Assembly (NCBI GenBank): GCA_000151295.1
Contig: GG745378.1
Span: 25,408-45,162, forward strand
From: Allomyces macrogynus ATCC 38327
Lineage: Eukaryota; Blastocladiomycota; Blastocladiomycetes; Blastocladiales; Blastocladiaceae
Length of the DNA stretch: 19,755 bases
Reading direction: 5' to 3'
Below the pieces are notes generated by a model. It had not been told where the DNA came from, made no database searches, and saw only the letters and a program-made list of their open reading frames with translations. Each line of letters begins with the position of its first letter. The stretch's first letter is position 1. A program made the translations under genes and the position numbers. Shown in pieces: positions 1 through 9,635 of the stretch.

Positions 1-2
1 CC

Positions 3-132
3 CCGAAATCGAAGCACAAAGGCCCGGCTCCGGGTTACTCGGAGCGGGGAAAAAAGGGGAGTTTGGACGAATTAGGGCCCCCGAATGCGCCCGATTTTTG
101 GACCGCGATGAAGGGGGATCTGTTCCGGGTCC
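3..132 (+). other. Probable upstream coding segment of the TFIIF-alpha-like gene, frame-broken
   Basis: Reading from base 3, this stretch stays open with a coding-like third-position GC bias and encodes a Lys/Gly/Pro-rich linker. It is one base out of phase with the C-terminal exon starting near 151. Several homopolymer runs (about 50-60 and 112-117) are candidate sites for base-calling errors. It could equally be the end of an exon followed by a non-consensus intron. Confidence 0.3.
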
Positions 133-150
133 GAAGAGGGGCGACCATGA

Positions 151-573
151 AAGAGGGACGAGGAAGAAGTCGCGACCAGCACCGCGCAACGCGGCGCTGC
201 CGAGTCCCCGGCGGCAGCTGCTGCACTGGTTGCGACCGCGCCGGGCCGGAAACGGCCGCCGACCGAGTCCGGGTCGGGTTTGGGTGATGAGCCGGCGGGG
301 TCGGCCACCAAGAAGCCGCGCATGGCACCACCGCGCGGTGGCAACGGGCCGGCGACGGCCATGGCGGCGCAAGTTGATGTCCCGCCGCTCACCAAGGAGA
401 TGATCCTGGACCTGGTGCGCGCCAAGAAGTTGACGGCGAACCAGCTGATTGAGGAGTTGGGCCGCGACCGACTGCGCGGACCGAACCGGCAGTTCCTGGT
501 GACGACGGTCAAGAAGTACACGATTCGTGGGCCCGGTGGGGTGCTGGTCTTGCGTGAGACGCCAAAGGCGTGA
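151..573 (+). CDS. C-terminal part of a TFIIF alpha (RAP74/Tfg1)-like protein, 5' end incomplete
   Basis: The open frame from 151 to the TGA at 571-573 encodes 140 residues. The first ~75 are low-complexity and Lys/Arg/Ala/Pro-rich, with a KKPR-like basic patch. The last ~60 form a compact domain resembling the RAP74 C-terminal winged helix: an LTKEMILDLVRAKK helix, then LTANQLIEEL, then a conserved final block ending VLRE. In TFIIF alpha this domain binds the FCP1 phosphatase, and the full protein stabilises RNA polymerase II with TFIIB at promoters. The frame is closed by TGA at 148-150 just upstream. Bases 3-~130 look coding in another frame (third positions GC-rich), so an intron or a sequencing indel must separate the two parts. 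No clean splice pair of normal length was found, and the N-terminal TFIIF domain lies outside the window. Identification rests on remembered similarity and is moderate. Confidence 0.5.
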   Translation, partial: KRDEEEVATSTAQRGAAESPAAAAALVATAPGRKRPPTESGSGLGDEPAGSATKKPRMAPPRGGNGPATAMAAQVDVPPLTKEMILDLVRAKKLTANQLIEELGRDRLRGPNRQFLVTTVKKYTIRGPGGVLVLRETPKA

Positions 574-917
574 AGGGGCGCGTGGAGGGTGGAGTGGAGT
601 CGGGTGGAGGGGGCGGAGATGATGGGGTGGCAAATCTAGGATGGCTGTTGGTGTGATTCTTGCGTTGGATTGGGGATCTAGGTCAGTGCACCGCAACAGA
701 GACCGTCCACCCAAGCACATCAGTGAAGGTCGTGCGACAGGTCGTGCGAGCGAAGTCGACCCGCGACAAGCGACACAGCCAACCATTATACTCATTGTCC
801 ATTGCTCAGCCGCTCGACCAGCGTCGCAACGCAACAACGATCAAGACGATCAACACCGCGTTATGTTTCCCGACCCGAATCCTGCAGTCCATCACAACAG
901 TCCTGTGTCTGTCCACC
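574..917. other. Intergenic, convergent 3' ends; no gene seen
   Basis: This 344-bp stretch separates the stop of the TFIIF-like gene (+) from the stop of DRC1 (-). It should contain both 3' UTRs. The open frames here have no coding bias. They are runs read through CA-rich, pyrimidine-rich sequence. No RNA gene or repeat was recognised. Confidence 0.6.
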
Positions 918-3727
918 TCACCGTCCCATCCCGCCCGTCGCCCCTCCTGCATCGCCACGCCCCACTACCGCCCCTCTCCCTTGCTGCGCCATCTGCTGCT
1001 GCTGCCGCTGCACCTGGCTCATGATCACCTGCGACGGCGGCACCTGCAGACTCCCATTCACGTCGGCCGCCATGTACTCGCGCAAGAGCGTGCGCAGCTC
1101 GAGGTTCTGCGTCTCGAGGTCGGTCACCTACCACCCCACCCGCAAGTTAGTCCGCCGTCCAGGATTGCATGCGCTGACGCGCGTGCCGCACGCCGCCCGT
1201 ACCTCCATGGTCAAATCGCGCCTCGCGCACAACAACAAATGGTACGCGTCCATCCCACGGTGCACCGTCTCCCAGTGCCGGAACCGGGACGCATCGAGCA
1301 TCGCCAGCGTCTGGTTCCAGTGCGCGCGAATCGCGGCGCGATCGTCCTGCACCACGGCACCACCGGCGGCCGGGCCCGCCGCGGGATCCTCACCCTCGGC
1401 GGTCTCCGGCACGGTGGCGCTCGGTCGAGCCCCCGAAGCCGCGGACCGGTCACGCAAGTACCGCATGAGCACTTTGGTCACCATGTTCGGGTGAATCAGC
1501 ATCGATTCCGCCGGCTCGGTCTCGTCGACCTGTGCTCCCGGCTGGCCGATGATGGAGGCGGCGAGCGCGTGCGCCGCGCCGTGGAATTTTGGGAGCAGGA
1601 ACAGTTGCAGGAACGCAACGAGGTCCGCGTGCGCGTGCACGTCGAGCGCTTTCAGGATCGTGTCGAGTTGCAGGAGCGCGCGCTCGTGCGCCGGTAGGGG
1701 GGCGAGAAGGCGCGCGAGCTTGTCGTCGAGGAGAAACGAGGCTTCGGTGGCCAGCATACCGAGGATCGCGTGGATGACCGAGTGCGACGAAGCGAGCAGC
1801 AGGTGCGACATGGACGGGGTCGAGCTGGAGGTGGTGGACGTGGCGAGCCCACCGGGCCGGCCCGGTGGCGGTGGGTGTGTCGACGAGGAGAGGGCCGTGG
1901 ACGCGGCGGATGCGGTTTGCGCAGGTACAGGTGCAGTGTCGCCGTTCGTGTCAGTCGCGGGCGCCGCCGCCGACGTGCGAACGGGTCCCGACGTGAGCGA
2001 GTGCGCGTCGATCCCGAGCGCGGCCGCGACGGGCGGCGGGTCCCACGGCAATCCGAGCTGCTGGTGGAAGATGACGGCGTCGGCCATGAGCACTTTGGCG
2101 ACCAAATCGCGAATCGCGTCCTGGTTCATATCCCACAGTTCCTGGAACTTGACCTCGTCGTTCACCTGAAAATGGCGAAACTTCTTGGTCAAGTCGTCGT
2201 ACTGTGCGGCGATGCGGTTATAATCGTCCTGCAGCGTCGCGTGCTCGCCGGCAAACTGCTTTTCCTGCCGCGCGAGCTTGGACTTGAGCGTGTTAACGAT
2301 ATCCGTCATCCTCGTGATGCGCCGTTTCTGCTGGTTCACGGTGATCGAGTTTTCGTCGTCGCGCTTCTTCAGGACCTGGTAGTTGTACTCGAGCTTTTCC
2401 GTGTTGAGCTGATACGTCGCCTTCATTTGCTGCAACTGCTGCTCGAGCACCTGTACGTCCGTCTCGAGCTTGATCTTGACCAGGTTATACTCTTCGGCGT
2501 CCTGCACGCGCAGTTCGTCGAGCGCGTCGGCGTGGTCGTGCACGCGCCGCGACCGCTCGTCGAGGTACCGCTGCTCCGAGGCTTTGCGCGACTCGAACAG
2601 CCGCTCGATTTCGCGCACGTTCGCGTCGATCGCGTCGGCACGCTCGGCCACATGCGCGCGCTCAATGTGCACGAGTTCCTCGCGCAGCGATTTTTTGAAG
2701 GCGGCGAATTGCTGGTCCATGCGCACGAGCAGCTGGTCTGTTGTGGTGGTCGAATGGGAGTGAGCGAGAGAGACAGGGCGCAGATGTCGGGGATATGGCA
2801 GAAATGGAGCGAGCGGTTGCGTACCTATCTCGTCGGCCTGCCGCTTGAGCTCCTTGACGTACTCGTCGTCCTTGCGCTTGAGCTCGGCATGGTACTCGAT
2901 GAGCAGGTTCTCCTTGGCGTGCAGAAGCTGCTCGCACAGCACTTTTTGGTCGACGAGCATCTGCGAGTCCATCCGTCAGTTGCTTTCGAATGCAAGATTC
3001 GCCCGCATCGTGAACCAACGGCGCACCTGGTGCAAGTCGTGCGGCGTCGCCAACGTCGCCGACATGGCCAAACTCTTCTCCCAGGCCGCCTTGATCCTCG
3101 ACTCCAACTTCCCGCCGGCATCGTCGCACTCGGCGGCTTTCCGTGCCAAAATCTCTGCACGGTGCTGCTCGTCGTGGCGGCGGCGGTGCTCGCGGTTCAC
3201 GGCACCGATGCGCACGTGCGAGACGTCGTCGATGCCGCGGCGCTATCGGGCAAAGCCATCAGGGACCGCGAGGAGGGAACGCAACGGTCGTCGGGGGAGA
3301 AGCCTGTGTACCTTGACGTAGGCCATGCGCTCGCGCGACTCGGCCGTCTGCGCGGCGGCTTTACTCGCGGGCGCGAGCGCGTCGGCGTCGCGCTTGGCTC
3401 GGCGGGCGGCGGCCGCAGCACCCGCCGCGTCGGCTATCCCACACACACATCCAGTCGGGTCAGCTCCACGAGCAAGGCTCCACCCTGACGAGGAAGATGG
3501 TTACCTTCGGCGCGTGTCGCCTGTGCGTGCCGGTTAGTGTCAATCCGCGCGCGCCGCGCCTGGATGCGCGATTCGCGCGAGTCGGGTTTGGGCGCGTCGG
3601 CCGCGTCGGAGGCGGAATGTGGGCGCGAGGTTGGGGTGGTCGTGGTGGCGTTGGTGGTTGGCGCTGGACCGGAGCCGCGCGTGGAGATGGCGGCCAGATC
3701 AACCGAGGAGCCGGAAGCATCGGCCAT
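918..3727 (-). CDS. DRC1: Dynein regulatory complex subunit 1 (DRC1/CCDC164), six exons
   Basis: DRC1 is a coiled-coil scaffold of the nexin-dynein regulatory complex. It links outer doublets and regulates inner-arm dyneins in motile flagella. Exons, read on the minus strand: 3727-3505, 3433-3312, 3242-3027, 2960-2825, 2737-1203 and 1127-918. All introns are GT-AG (71, 69, 66, 87, 75 nt) and phases agree, giving about 813 residues (human about 740). Landmarks are the HQMLVDQKVLCEQLL block near residue 188, a long coiled coil with the hallmark VLEQQLQQMKATYQLN near 320, LGLPW near 450, and a C-terminal LETQNLELRTLLREYM near 750, which is the usual DRC1 tail. A Ser/Pro-rich insert follows the LGLPW block. 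The start codon has an ACCATGG context. The 87-nt intron is stop-free and a multiple of three, so retention would add 29 residues in frame. DRC1 is divergent from the FSIP1-like gene. Confidence 0.92.
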
Positions 3728-3750
3728 GGTCGTGTCGGAGAATGGAATGC

Positions 3751-3790
3751 AGCTCGTTGCGGGTGGTTGCAGCTAGTTGCGGGTGGTTGC
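3751..3790. repeat. 20-bp tandem direct repeat, two units
   Basis: Unit 1 (3751-3770) and unit 2 (3771-3790) are 20 bp each and differ at one position (AGCTC versus AGCTA). Each unit contains two GTTGC half-sites. The array starts 24 bp upstream of the DRC1 start codon. Confidence 0.9.
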
Positions 3791-3796
3791 GGCAAG
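3786..3796. promoter_or_regulatory. X-box-like (RFX-type) motif, GTTGCGGCAAG
   Basis: A GTTGC half-site faces an inverted GCAA half-site, close to the RFX consensus GTNRCC-N-RGYAAC but one base shorter and with imperfect ends. It lies about 60 bp upstream of the DRC1 start codon. RFX factors control ciliary genes in animals; that role is not established in fungi. Confidence 0.3.
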
Positions 3797-4201
3797 TCGC
3801 AGCGGGTTGTCCGTCGGGTTAAAGTGTGACTCGGGACCAAGCCGTGTGTCGAGGACGAGGAGCGTGCACGGCCGCGGTGGGGGTCGATCGTCGACCGTCG
3901 TGCTTGCTCAAGCGTGGCCGTGCGGGACGGAGACATCGCCGCGCGTCACGCCGGCAGCACGTTCAGCAAGTCGCGCGTCTCCCACTTCCTCCTCGTGCTT
4001 CTTCTCCTGTACGCTCCTCGGCACTGGTCACGGCCGACGCGACCCCTCTGCGCACAAACGGCGGCCGCTCTCTCGACCGGTGCCGACTCTCTCTCCGATT
4101 CGCGCGTTCTCCTCGCTCCAGTCCTCGCACCCACAACGCCATCGACCGCCCACGTCCTGCACCACCCGCTCCGCACCACCACTCCCGACCAGCTCACTAC
4201 C

Positions 4202-5819
4202 ATGGCCTCGCCCGCACGCTGCCCCGTCTCGGGCGCGACCGCCTCTTCCACCCCCACCGGCGACCGGCCCGCGTCCAGCTCCGGCTGCCCGTTCGCCTCG
4301 GCCAAGCGCGCTTCCTCTCCCGTGGGCACCTGCCCCATCACCTCTTCCACGATCACGGCCGACGCGAATACCGACCCGATCTGGGCGCACCGCGCCGTCC
4401 TCTCCGACGCCGACGCCAAGTCCATGTCGTCCGAGGCCCTGCACCGCGCGCTCGGCGAGATTGCCGAGCTCGACAAGGTGCTTGCCGACAAGCAGGCGTA
4501 TTTGAAGGCGCTCGTGCACGAGCGGCGCGCGTTGGAGCGTGGCGGTTCGAGTGCGCGGTTGCCGCTTGATGAAGATGACCAGGAGGGGGAGGAGGGTGGG
4601 AAAGGGCGGTTGACGCTGGTTCCCGGTGAGGACGAGGGCGCGTTCTTGACGCAGGCGGGCGGGACTAATGTGCAGGGTGCGTTTACTGACCGATTCGGGC
4701 GTCAGTGACGGCGTGGAGCGCGGGGAGACTGAAGATGGGACGCGGCGCGTGTAGAAAACATGTCGTCGCGCGCGAGCGTCGCCGGCGTCGCGACCGCCAC
4801 GCCCAAGTCCGGCACCGGCAAGAAGGCCAAGTCGCTCGAGCACTTGTTCAACGTCAAGCAGGATTTTGACAAGAACGATTTCATTTCGCGCAACAAGGCG
4901 GTACTTACCTGGCTCCCAACCCCTCCTCGCCTGACCACCGCACTTACCCACCCCCGTTCGCAACAGATGGGCGCCGAGGCACGGTACTACTCGGCGCTCA
5001 CCCCGCTCGAGCAAGACCGCGTCGACCGCATCCTCATCGACGACACCGACCACGACGAGCACCGCGACACCGCCGCGTCCCCGTCGAACATCGATGACGA
5101 GACCCTCTCGACCATTTCGATTGCGACCACCGCCTTCTCCGCCGACGCGCCCGACGCGCGCCGGCTCGACGCGATCCACCGGTAAGCCCTCTCATCCACC
5201 CTTCACCCTTCACCAACACACACTGACTGAACCCCTCAGCGCGTCCTTCACCCCCACCGCCGTCCCCTCGGCGCTCTACATGTCCGCCACCGCTATTTCC
5301 ACCCCGACGCTCTTGGTCCACAGGGAACTCGCGCGCCTCGTGCCCTCGACCGAATGGGCGGCCAAGGCCGACGCGTGGTCCGGGCCCGCTACGGGGTGGG
5401 CGACGCCGTCGACGCCCGCGTCAGCGAAAGAAGATTCGGATCGGTTGGCGCGACTCGCGGCGGTCGGTGGGGATTCGAGTTCGACGCTGGTGGGCGACGG
5501 CGCGGAGGAGGCGCGGGTCGCGGCGGAAGAGAAGGCGCGGTTGGCGATGATTGATGCGGCGTTGGATGCGGTGCGGCAGGGGACGGCCGAGGAGAGGGTA
5601 CGTTTCCGTGAATTGGTGTGGGGAGGGAGGTGGGCGGGGGAACTGACGGTGGGCTTCGGGTAGCCGATCACGCGCGAGGACCTCGACAAGCTGCTGCTCT
5701 CGTGCCTGCGCGACGAGATTGCCAAGAACCAGCCGCTCGCGACGGTCGACAAGCTCGGCGAGAATGTGCGGATGGTCCCGACCGACATGTCGGACGTGGG
5801 GAGCGAGGTCGGGTACTGA
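4202..5819 (+). CDS. Fibrous sheath-interacting protein 1 (FSIP1)-like flagellar protein, five exons
   Basis: Proposed exons: 4202-4676, 4755-4900, 4967-5181, 5240-5597, 5664-5819 (1350 nt, 449 residues; human FSIP1 about 580). Introns are 78, 66, 58 and 66 nt, all GT-AG with matching phases. The first intron (GTGCGT...TAG) removes an in-frame TGA at 4706 and joins what would otherwise look like two genes 51 bp apart. FSIP1-like landmarks, in order, are a short coiled coil with ELDKVLADKQ at residues 77-112, NDFISRNKAMGAEAR at about 199-213 (FSIP1 has QDFIKRN...AKESR), ARRLDAI near 270, and LDKLLLSCL near the C-terminus. FSIP1 is a ciliary/sperm-tail protein linked to the fibrous sheath and to axonemal function. 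The first 45 residues carry three Cys-Pro dipeptides. The start codon has an ACCATGG context. Family assignment is by motif order, not by search. Confidence 0.6.
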
Positions 5820-5905
5820 CCATGAGACGCGCGAGACTTCCTGTGTTGGCCGCACTTTGCTCCCGTACCTCTCGCAGTCACCATCCATTTCTGATTTGGT
5901 ATCCA

Positions 5906-8900
5906 TTACACAAAGTACCGCAACGCGCCGGTCCTTGTTGTCGCGACTGGTGGTGGCGGGACTGCGGTACTCACGCCGAGCGTCGAATCCGTCACAGCCG
6001 ACGCGGCGCGGTCCAAGCCGAGCGGTGGCGTCACCCCGGCGTACCCGGGCGCGCCGTGCGGGAAATCCACGTCGTGCACGGCGCGCGGCAGCGTGTACTC
6101 GAGTGAGAGCTGCATCATGGCGTCGCGCAACGCGGCCATAAACTAGAAACAAGGCACACGTTAGAATTCGGGACCTCGCGCCGGTGGAGGGTGAGGGAAG
6201 AGCGGACCTTGGTCCTCCGCATCCACCGCTTCTTTGAATCCTGCCAGTTCGACTTGTGGTCAAGAAACATGCGCAACTCGAGCCGGTTCACGTTCTCGAG
6301 CTCAAACACCTGCACGTAGAGTCCGCCCAAGTAATCCCTCGAGTGCGCGCGCAAGAAGTCGTTCAACAACGCCTCGAGCGCGTGAATCTTGTGCGTCGGG
6401 GTATTGAACGCGACGTGCACCTTGATTGTTTCCGACATGGGCTGCGACCGGCGCACGTTCAGGATGGGCTTCGTCTGCAGCACGAAATTCGGCGCGTAGA
6501 TGATGGCACCGTCGGCGCGCTCGAACGTCGTCGACAAGAGCCCGATTTCGCGCACGACAAGATTGTCCTGGTCAATGTAGACTCGGTCGCCCACATCGAA
6601 TGCGTGCGTCGAGAACACAAACACGACCGACTCGAACATGTTGCGCACGGTGGATCCGAACGCAAACGACAGCGCGACCAGGAACGATCCGAGCGGAACG
6701 AGCACTTTCGCGACGTCCACGCCCCAGACGATACACGAGCAGACGACCGTGACGAGCAGCGAGACCGACCACATGGCGCGGTCGAGCTTACTCAGCACGA
6801 CTGCCAAGTCGGTCCTCGCCTTGGCCAAATCCAAACAATCCACGTAGATTGCCTGCACCGCATCGACCAGCTCCGTGTACGTCACGTCGCCATTCCCATC
6901 CGTATCAAACAGCGCAAATGCGCGCGTCGCCTCCTCCGTCGCCGACTCGTCGGTCGCGTCCGGGTCGGCCGCCAAGTAAAACGGAACCAGGTGCTTCAGC
7001 TCGATCACGCGCGACCGGCGCACTGATCGCGTCAGACGGTGGTAGATCAGTTTGGCCCGCTTCTTCGCGGCCTGTGGCGAGTACTTGTCGGCCGCGTCAG
7101 TGCTGTCGGCGGTGTTCAGGTAACTCGCGCGCGTCTTGACAGTCACTTGCCGCTCGAGCGACGTGCGGCGCGACGGCGGGACCGACCCGCCGGGACTCGC
7201 GCCGGGAATGGCCAAGCGCAGGTTATCGAGCGAGAATTGCGATGTGCGCCGGCGCTTTCTGCGCTGTCGCTTCTTGTGTGCCGCGTCGCCGTCGGACGAC
7301 GAGGTTGACGAGCGCGCGTCGTCGGTGCTCGTGGGCGTGGCGAGCGGGTCCGGGTTGATGACGATTCCGGGAAGCGATGCTGGGGTGCCAGGGCGTGAAT
7401 TGTCGTCCGAGTCGAGCAAGAGCGAGGTGCGTGTGCGCCGTGCGATCGCGGCTTCGACGGTCGCGAAGAGCGAGTCCTTAATGGACGGCGCGGGGGTGTC
7501 GGGCAGGACCACGTTCTCGATCAGGTGCAGGGCTAGATCCGCGGTGCTTAGGGGGTTAGTTCGGGCCACGGGGATCGAGGGTGGTTGTGAAGGTAGGTCG
7601 TACTCGAGAGCGCAAACACCTTCTTGGTCTCCTTGGACTCGTAGGCCGTCTGGTAGTAGTTCCAGGCCGTCATGTACATGAGCAGCTTTTGCAAGAACCC
7701 GACGATGGCGAGCACCATACACGTCGCAATCACGTCGGAGGCGATGGCGTGGTAGGCGACGGCATTGGGGCGGAACAGGCCCTGGAACGCGATGAACGCG
7801 GCAATCAGCGACACGGCGACGCTCGCATAGTACTGGTAGACTTTAAGCGACTGTGGCATTCCGGGAGCGAGCACGGGTTAGTCTTGTCTCGCCGAGTCGC
7901 AGTGGAGAGAGAAGGGAACTAGAGAACGCACATGGTGCAGCTGCGACTGGTCGGGCGACCACTTGCGAAACACCTTGACGAGGGTGAACGTGACGATCAG
8001 CAGCGCCCACAACGTCGTGGCCCAAATCGACCACCGGAGCAGTTCTGTCGCGAGCACGGGCCGCGCGGGCGCCATGCGGTCCAACACAGCCGGGTCTCCC
8101 TGCTGCCACAAAATGTACGCGGCAGCACCTACTCGATCCGGTTCAGTCAGGCCGTCAGAAACGTGCTCTCGACCGTTTCTCGAACCCAAAAATGCGTACC
8201 GGGCCCAACGGTGAAAATAGCGCCGACCAAGAACGATCCCGCAGCCATGAGCGCGAGCCGTACGCCCGCACGGACAGAGATCCACCCGGCGGTGCCGCGC
8301 GCCTGCATGCGGAAAAACTCGGCTTCGACTTCGTCGAGCGACGAGATCGCATCGTCTTCGACGGCTTTTGCGACGGCGGTTTGGCCATTGCTCGTCGTGT
8401 TGCCCGGCGCGGAACGGGTAGATCTCTTGGACGCGTGGCTCGCGTGCGAGGCGTGACGGTGCAGGTCCGTGCCGACAGCAGGGTCCACGGGGGCGGGCTC
8501 GATGTCGCAGTCGCCGGTGCGCGGTGGGGTCAGGTACGCGGGTGCCGGGGAAAGGGGCCGCGGGGGATGGGGTTGACGGCGAGGGTAGTGGTGGAGGAGG
8601 CGACCACGAGCGCGATCTCACGGTCGTGTCAGGTGCCGCGTCGCTCCATTCGCTCGCGGACCCGATGGCGACGGCTGTCGCGGGTGCGTGGTCGTGCTGC
8701 TGTTGCTGCGACGTTGGTATGGGGCCCGACTGCGATCGCGACATATCGTCTTGTGCTGGTGGTGCCGATTGTGGTGGTGGAGATGCAAGTAGCGCCGCCG
8801 GTGCAGCGGGAGTAACAACGAGTAACGGCGCGTGTTCGTCGACCGTGGGCAAGTCCGGATGAAAAGACGCGAGCGCGAGCGGGCTGCCGATCAGCGGACG

Positions 8901-9005
8901 GGTGCTGCCCGGACTTGACGGCGGCCACGGCCCGTTTTCTGGTGGAGCGGCCTCGCGGTCGGCGCGCGCCGCGTTGACGGGCGCCCACTGGGCTCCGGCC
9001 CACAT
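5906..9005 (-). CDS. Fungal MscS-family mechanosensitive channel with EF-hand, six exons
   Basis: This is a predicted tension- and Ca2+-responsive ion channel of the Msy1/Msy2 type, which in S. pombe sits in the ER and handles hypo-osmotic shock. Exons on the minus strand: 9005-8538 (or 8622), 8497-8200, 8128-7932, 7850-7604, 7532-6208, 6142-5906. The clear introns are 71, 81, 71 and 65 nt. The product is about 895-923 residues. A Ser/Pro-rich N-terminus is followed by four hydrophobic segments (exons 2-4). A canonical EF-hand loop (DTDGNGDVTYTE) lies near residue 610. The MscS pore helix and beta domain come next, with VPLGSFLVALSFAFGST, HAFDVGDRVYID, ERADGAIIYAPN and ILNVRRS. The C-terminus contains FMAALRDAMMQL...EYTLP. 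The start is the first ATG after an in-frame TAA. The exon 1/2 splice is uncertain: donor GTACCT (40-nt intron) or GTGAGA (124 nt), both using a weak TCGAG acceptor. It is convergent with the FSIP1-like gene, 86 bp apart. Confidence 0.85.
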
Positions 9006-9635
9006 GCGGTGCCGCGGTTGCTCTCCTGCTGCACCAAGCGCGACGCTTGCTTGGCCTTATGATGAGAGCGTGCGAACGCACGCGCCACCGACAATGTGCG
9101 CCGAGAGCGGCGGCGGCGTTTGGGTGCTGGTGCTCGTGCGCAACGGTCCGCTCGCTCGGGCCGCGGGTCGGGTCGGTTGGTGCCCAGGAACCGTCCAGAA
9201 CGGATGCGGAGGCGACGCCACGGTCGGTGGTGGGAACCGGCGACGTACGCCAAGGTCGGGGCACGGTTCACGACGCGTTCAGTGCGATGCAGCAAGCCGG
9301 CAAGTCGAGGAGCGCCAAGAGCGCGCCAGATCAGCAACGATCAACGTGGAGCGGAAGTGGTGGTGGCTTGTTGACCGTTTGGAAGACGGAGAACGGTGTG
9401 CGATCAGATCAGCCGCTCGTTGGTTGGTGTGGAGGGGAAGAGCGTAAGTGCAGTTACGCCGGAAGCTTTGGCGATTTCATTAGGCGAAACGTGATTGCAG
9501 CCGGGCAGTGGCAAGTGCCTGGCTGGGGCGTCCACGTCAAACGCGCGTCATTCACAATCCCAATCCTGGCTTGAGCCTTGAAGTCGTCCTGTGATGGCCA
9601 ACGCTGCAAATTTCTCTCCATCTCGTCAGGAAACC
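9006..9635. promoter_or_regulatory. Divergent intergenic region between MscS (-) and UVSSA (+)
   Basis: This 630-bp stretch holds the promoters and leaders of both flanking genes. Open frames on either strand are Arg-rich translations of GC-rich DNA without family resemblance. No RNA gene, repeat or clear binding site was recognised. An alternative UVSSA ATG lies at 9594. Confidence 0.5.

Larger units (their letters stand above)
3728..4201. promoter_or_regulatory. Shared bidirectional promoter of DRC1 (-) and FSIP1-like (+)
   Basis: The 474 bp between the two start codons must supply both promoters. The DRC1 side has a 20-bp tandem repeat and an X-box-like site. The FSIP1-like side is pyrimidine- and CA-rich, like other 5' leaders in this window. 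No TATA box was recognised. Both genes encode predicted axonemal proteins, so joint control at zoospore formation is a reasonable inference. Confidence 0.55.

Noticed and set aside
660..1697. 345-codon plus-strand open frame at the DRC1 3' end
   Set aside because: It runs antisense through the last two DRC1 exons and has His/Arg-rich translation without bias.
1770..3488. 572-codon plus-strand open frame opposite DRC1
   Set aside because: It is the antisense shadow of the long DRC1 exon; its composition is Arg/Val/Leu-rich and it crosses DRC1 splice sites that give a conserved protein.
4028..5179. 383-codon minus-strand open frame over the FSIP1-like gene
   Set aside because: Gly/Arg-rich shadow of a GC-rich coding strand, with no family resemblance; the plus strand has matching introns and conserved motifs.
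2738..5663. Excess of introns with lengths divisible by three (about nine of sixteen)
   Set aside because: The sample is small and, apart from the stop-free DRC1 intron, no selection for readable introns is evident.
7878..8497. Continuous minus-strand frame from 9005 down to 7878 as a single exon of the MscS gene
   Set aside because: Between 8497 and 8200 the membrane-segment coding lies in a different frame, and clear GT-AG sites at 8199/8129 and 7931/7851 explain the structure better.
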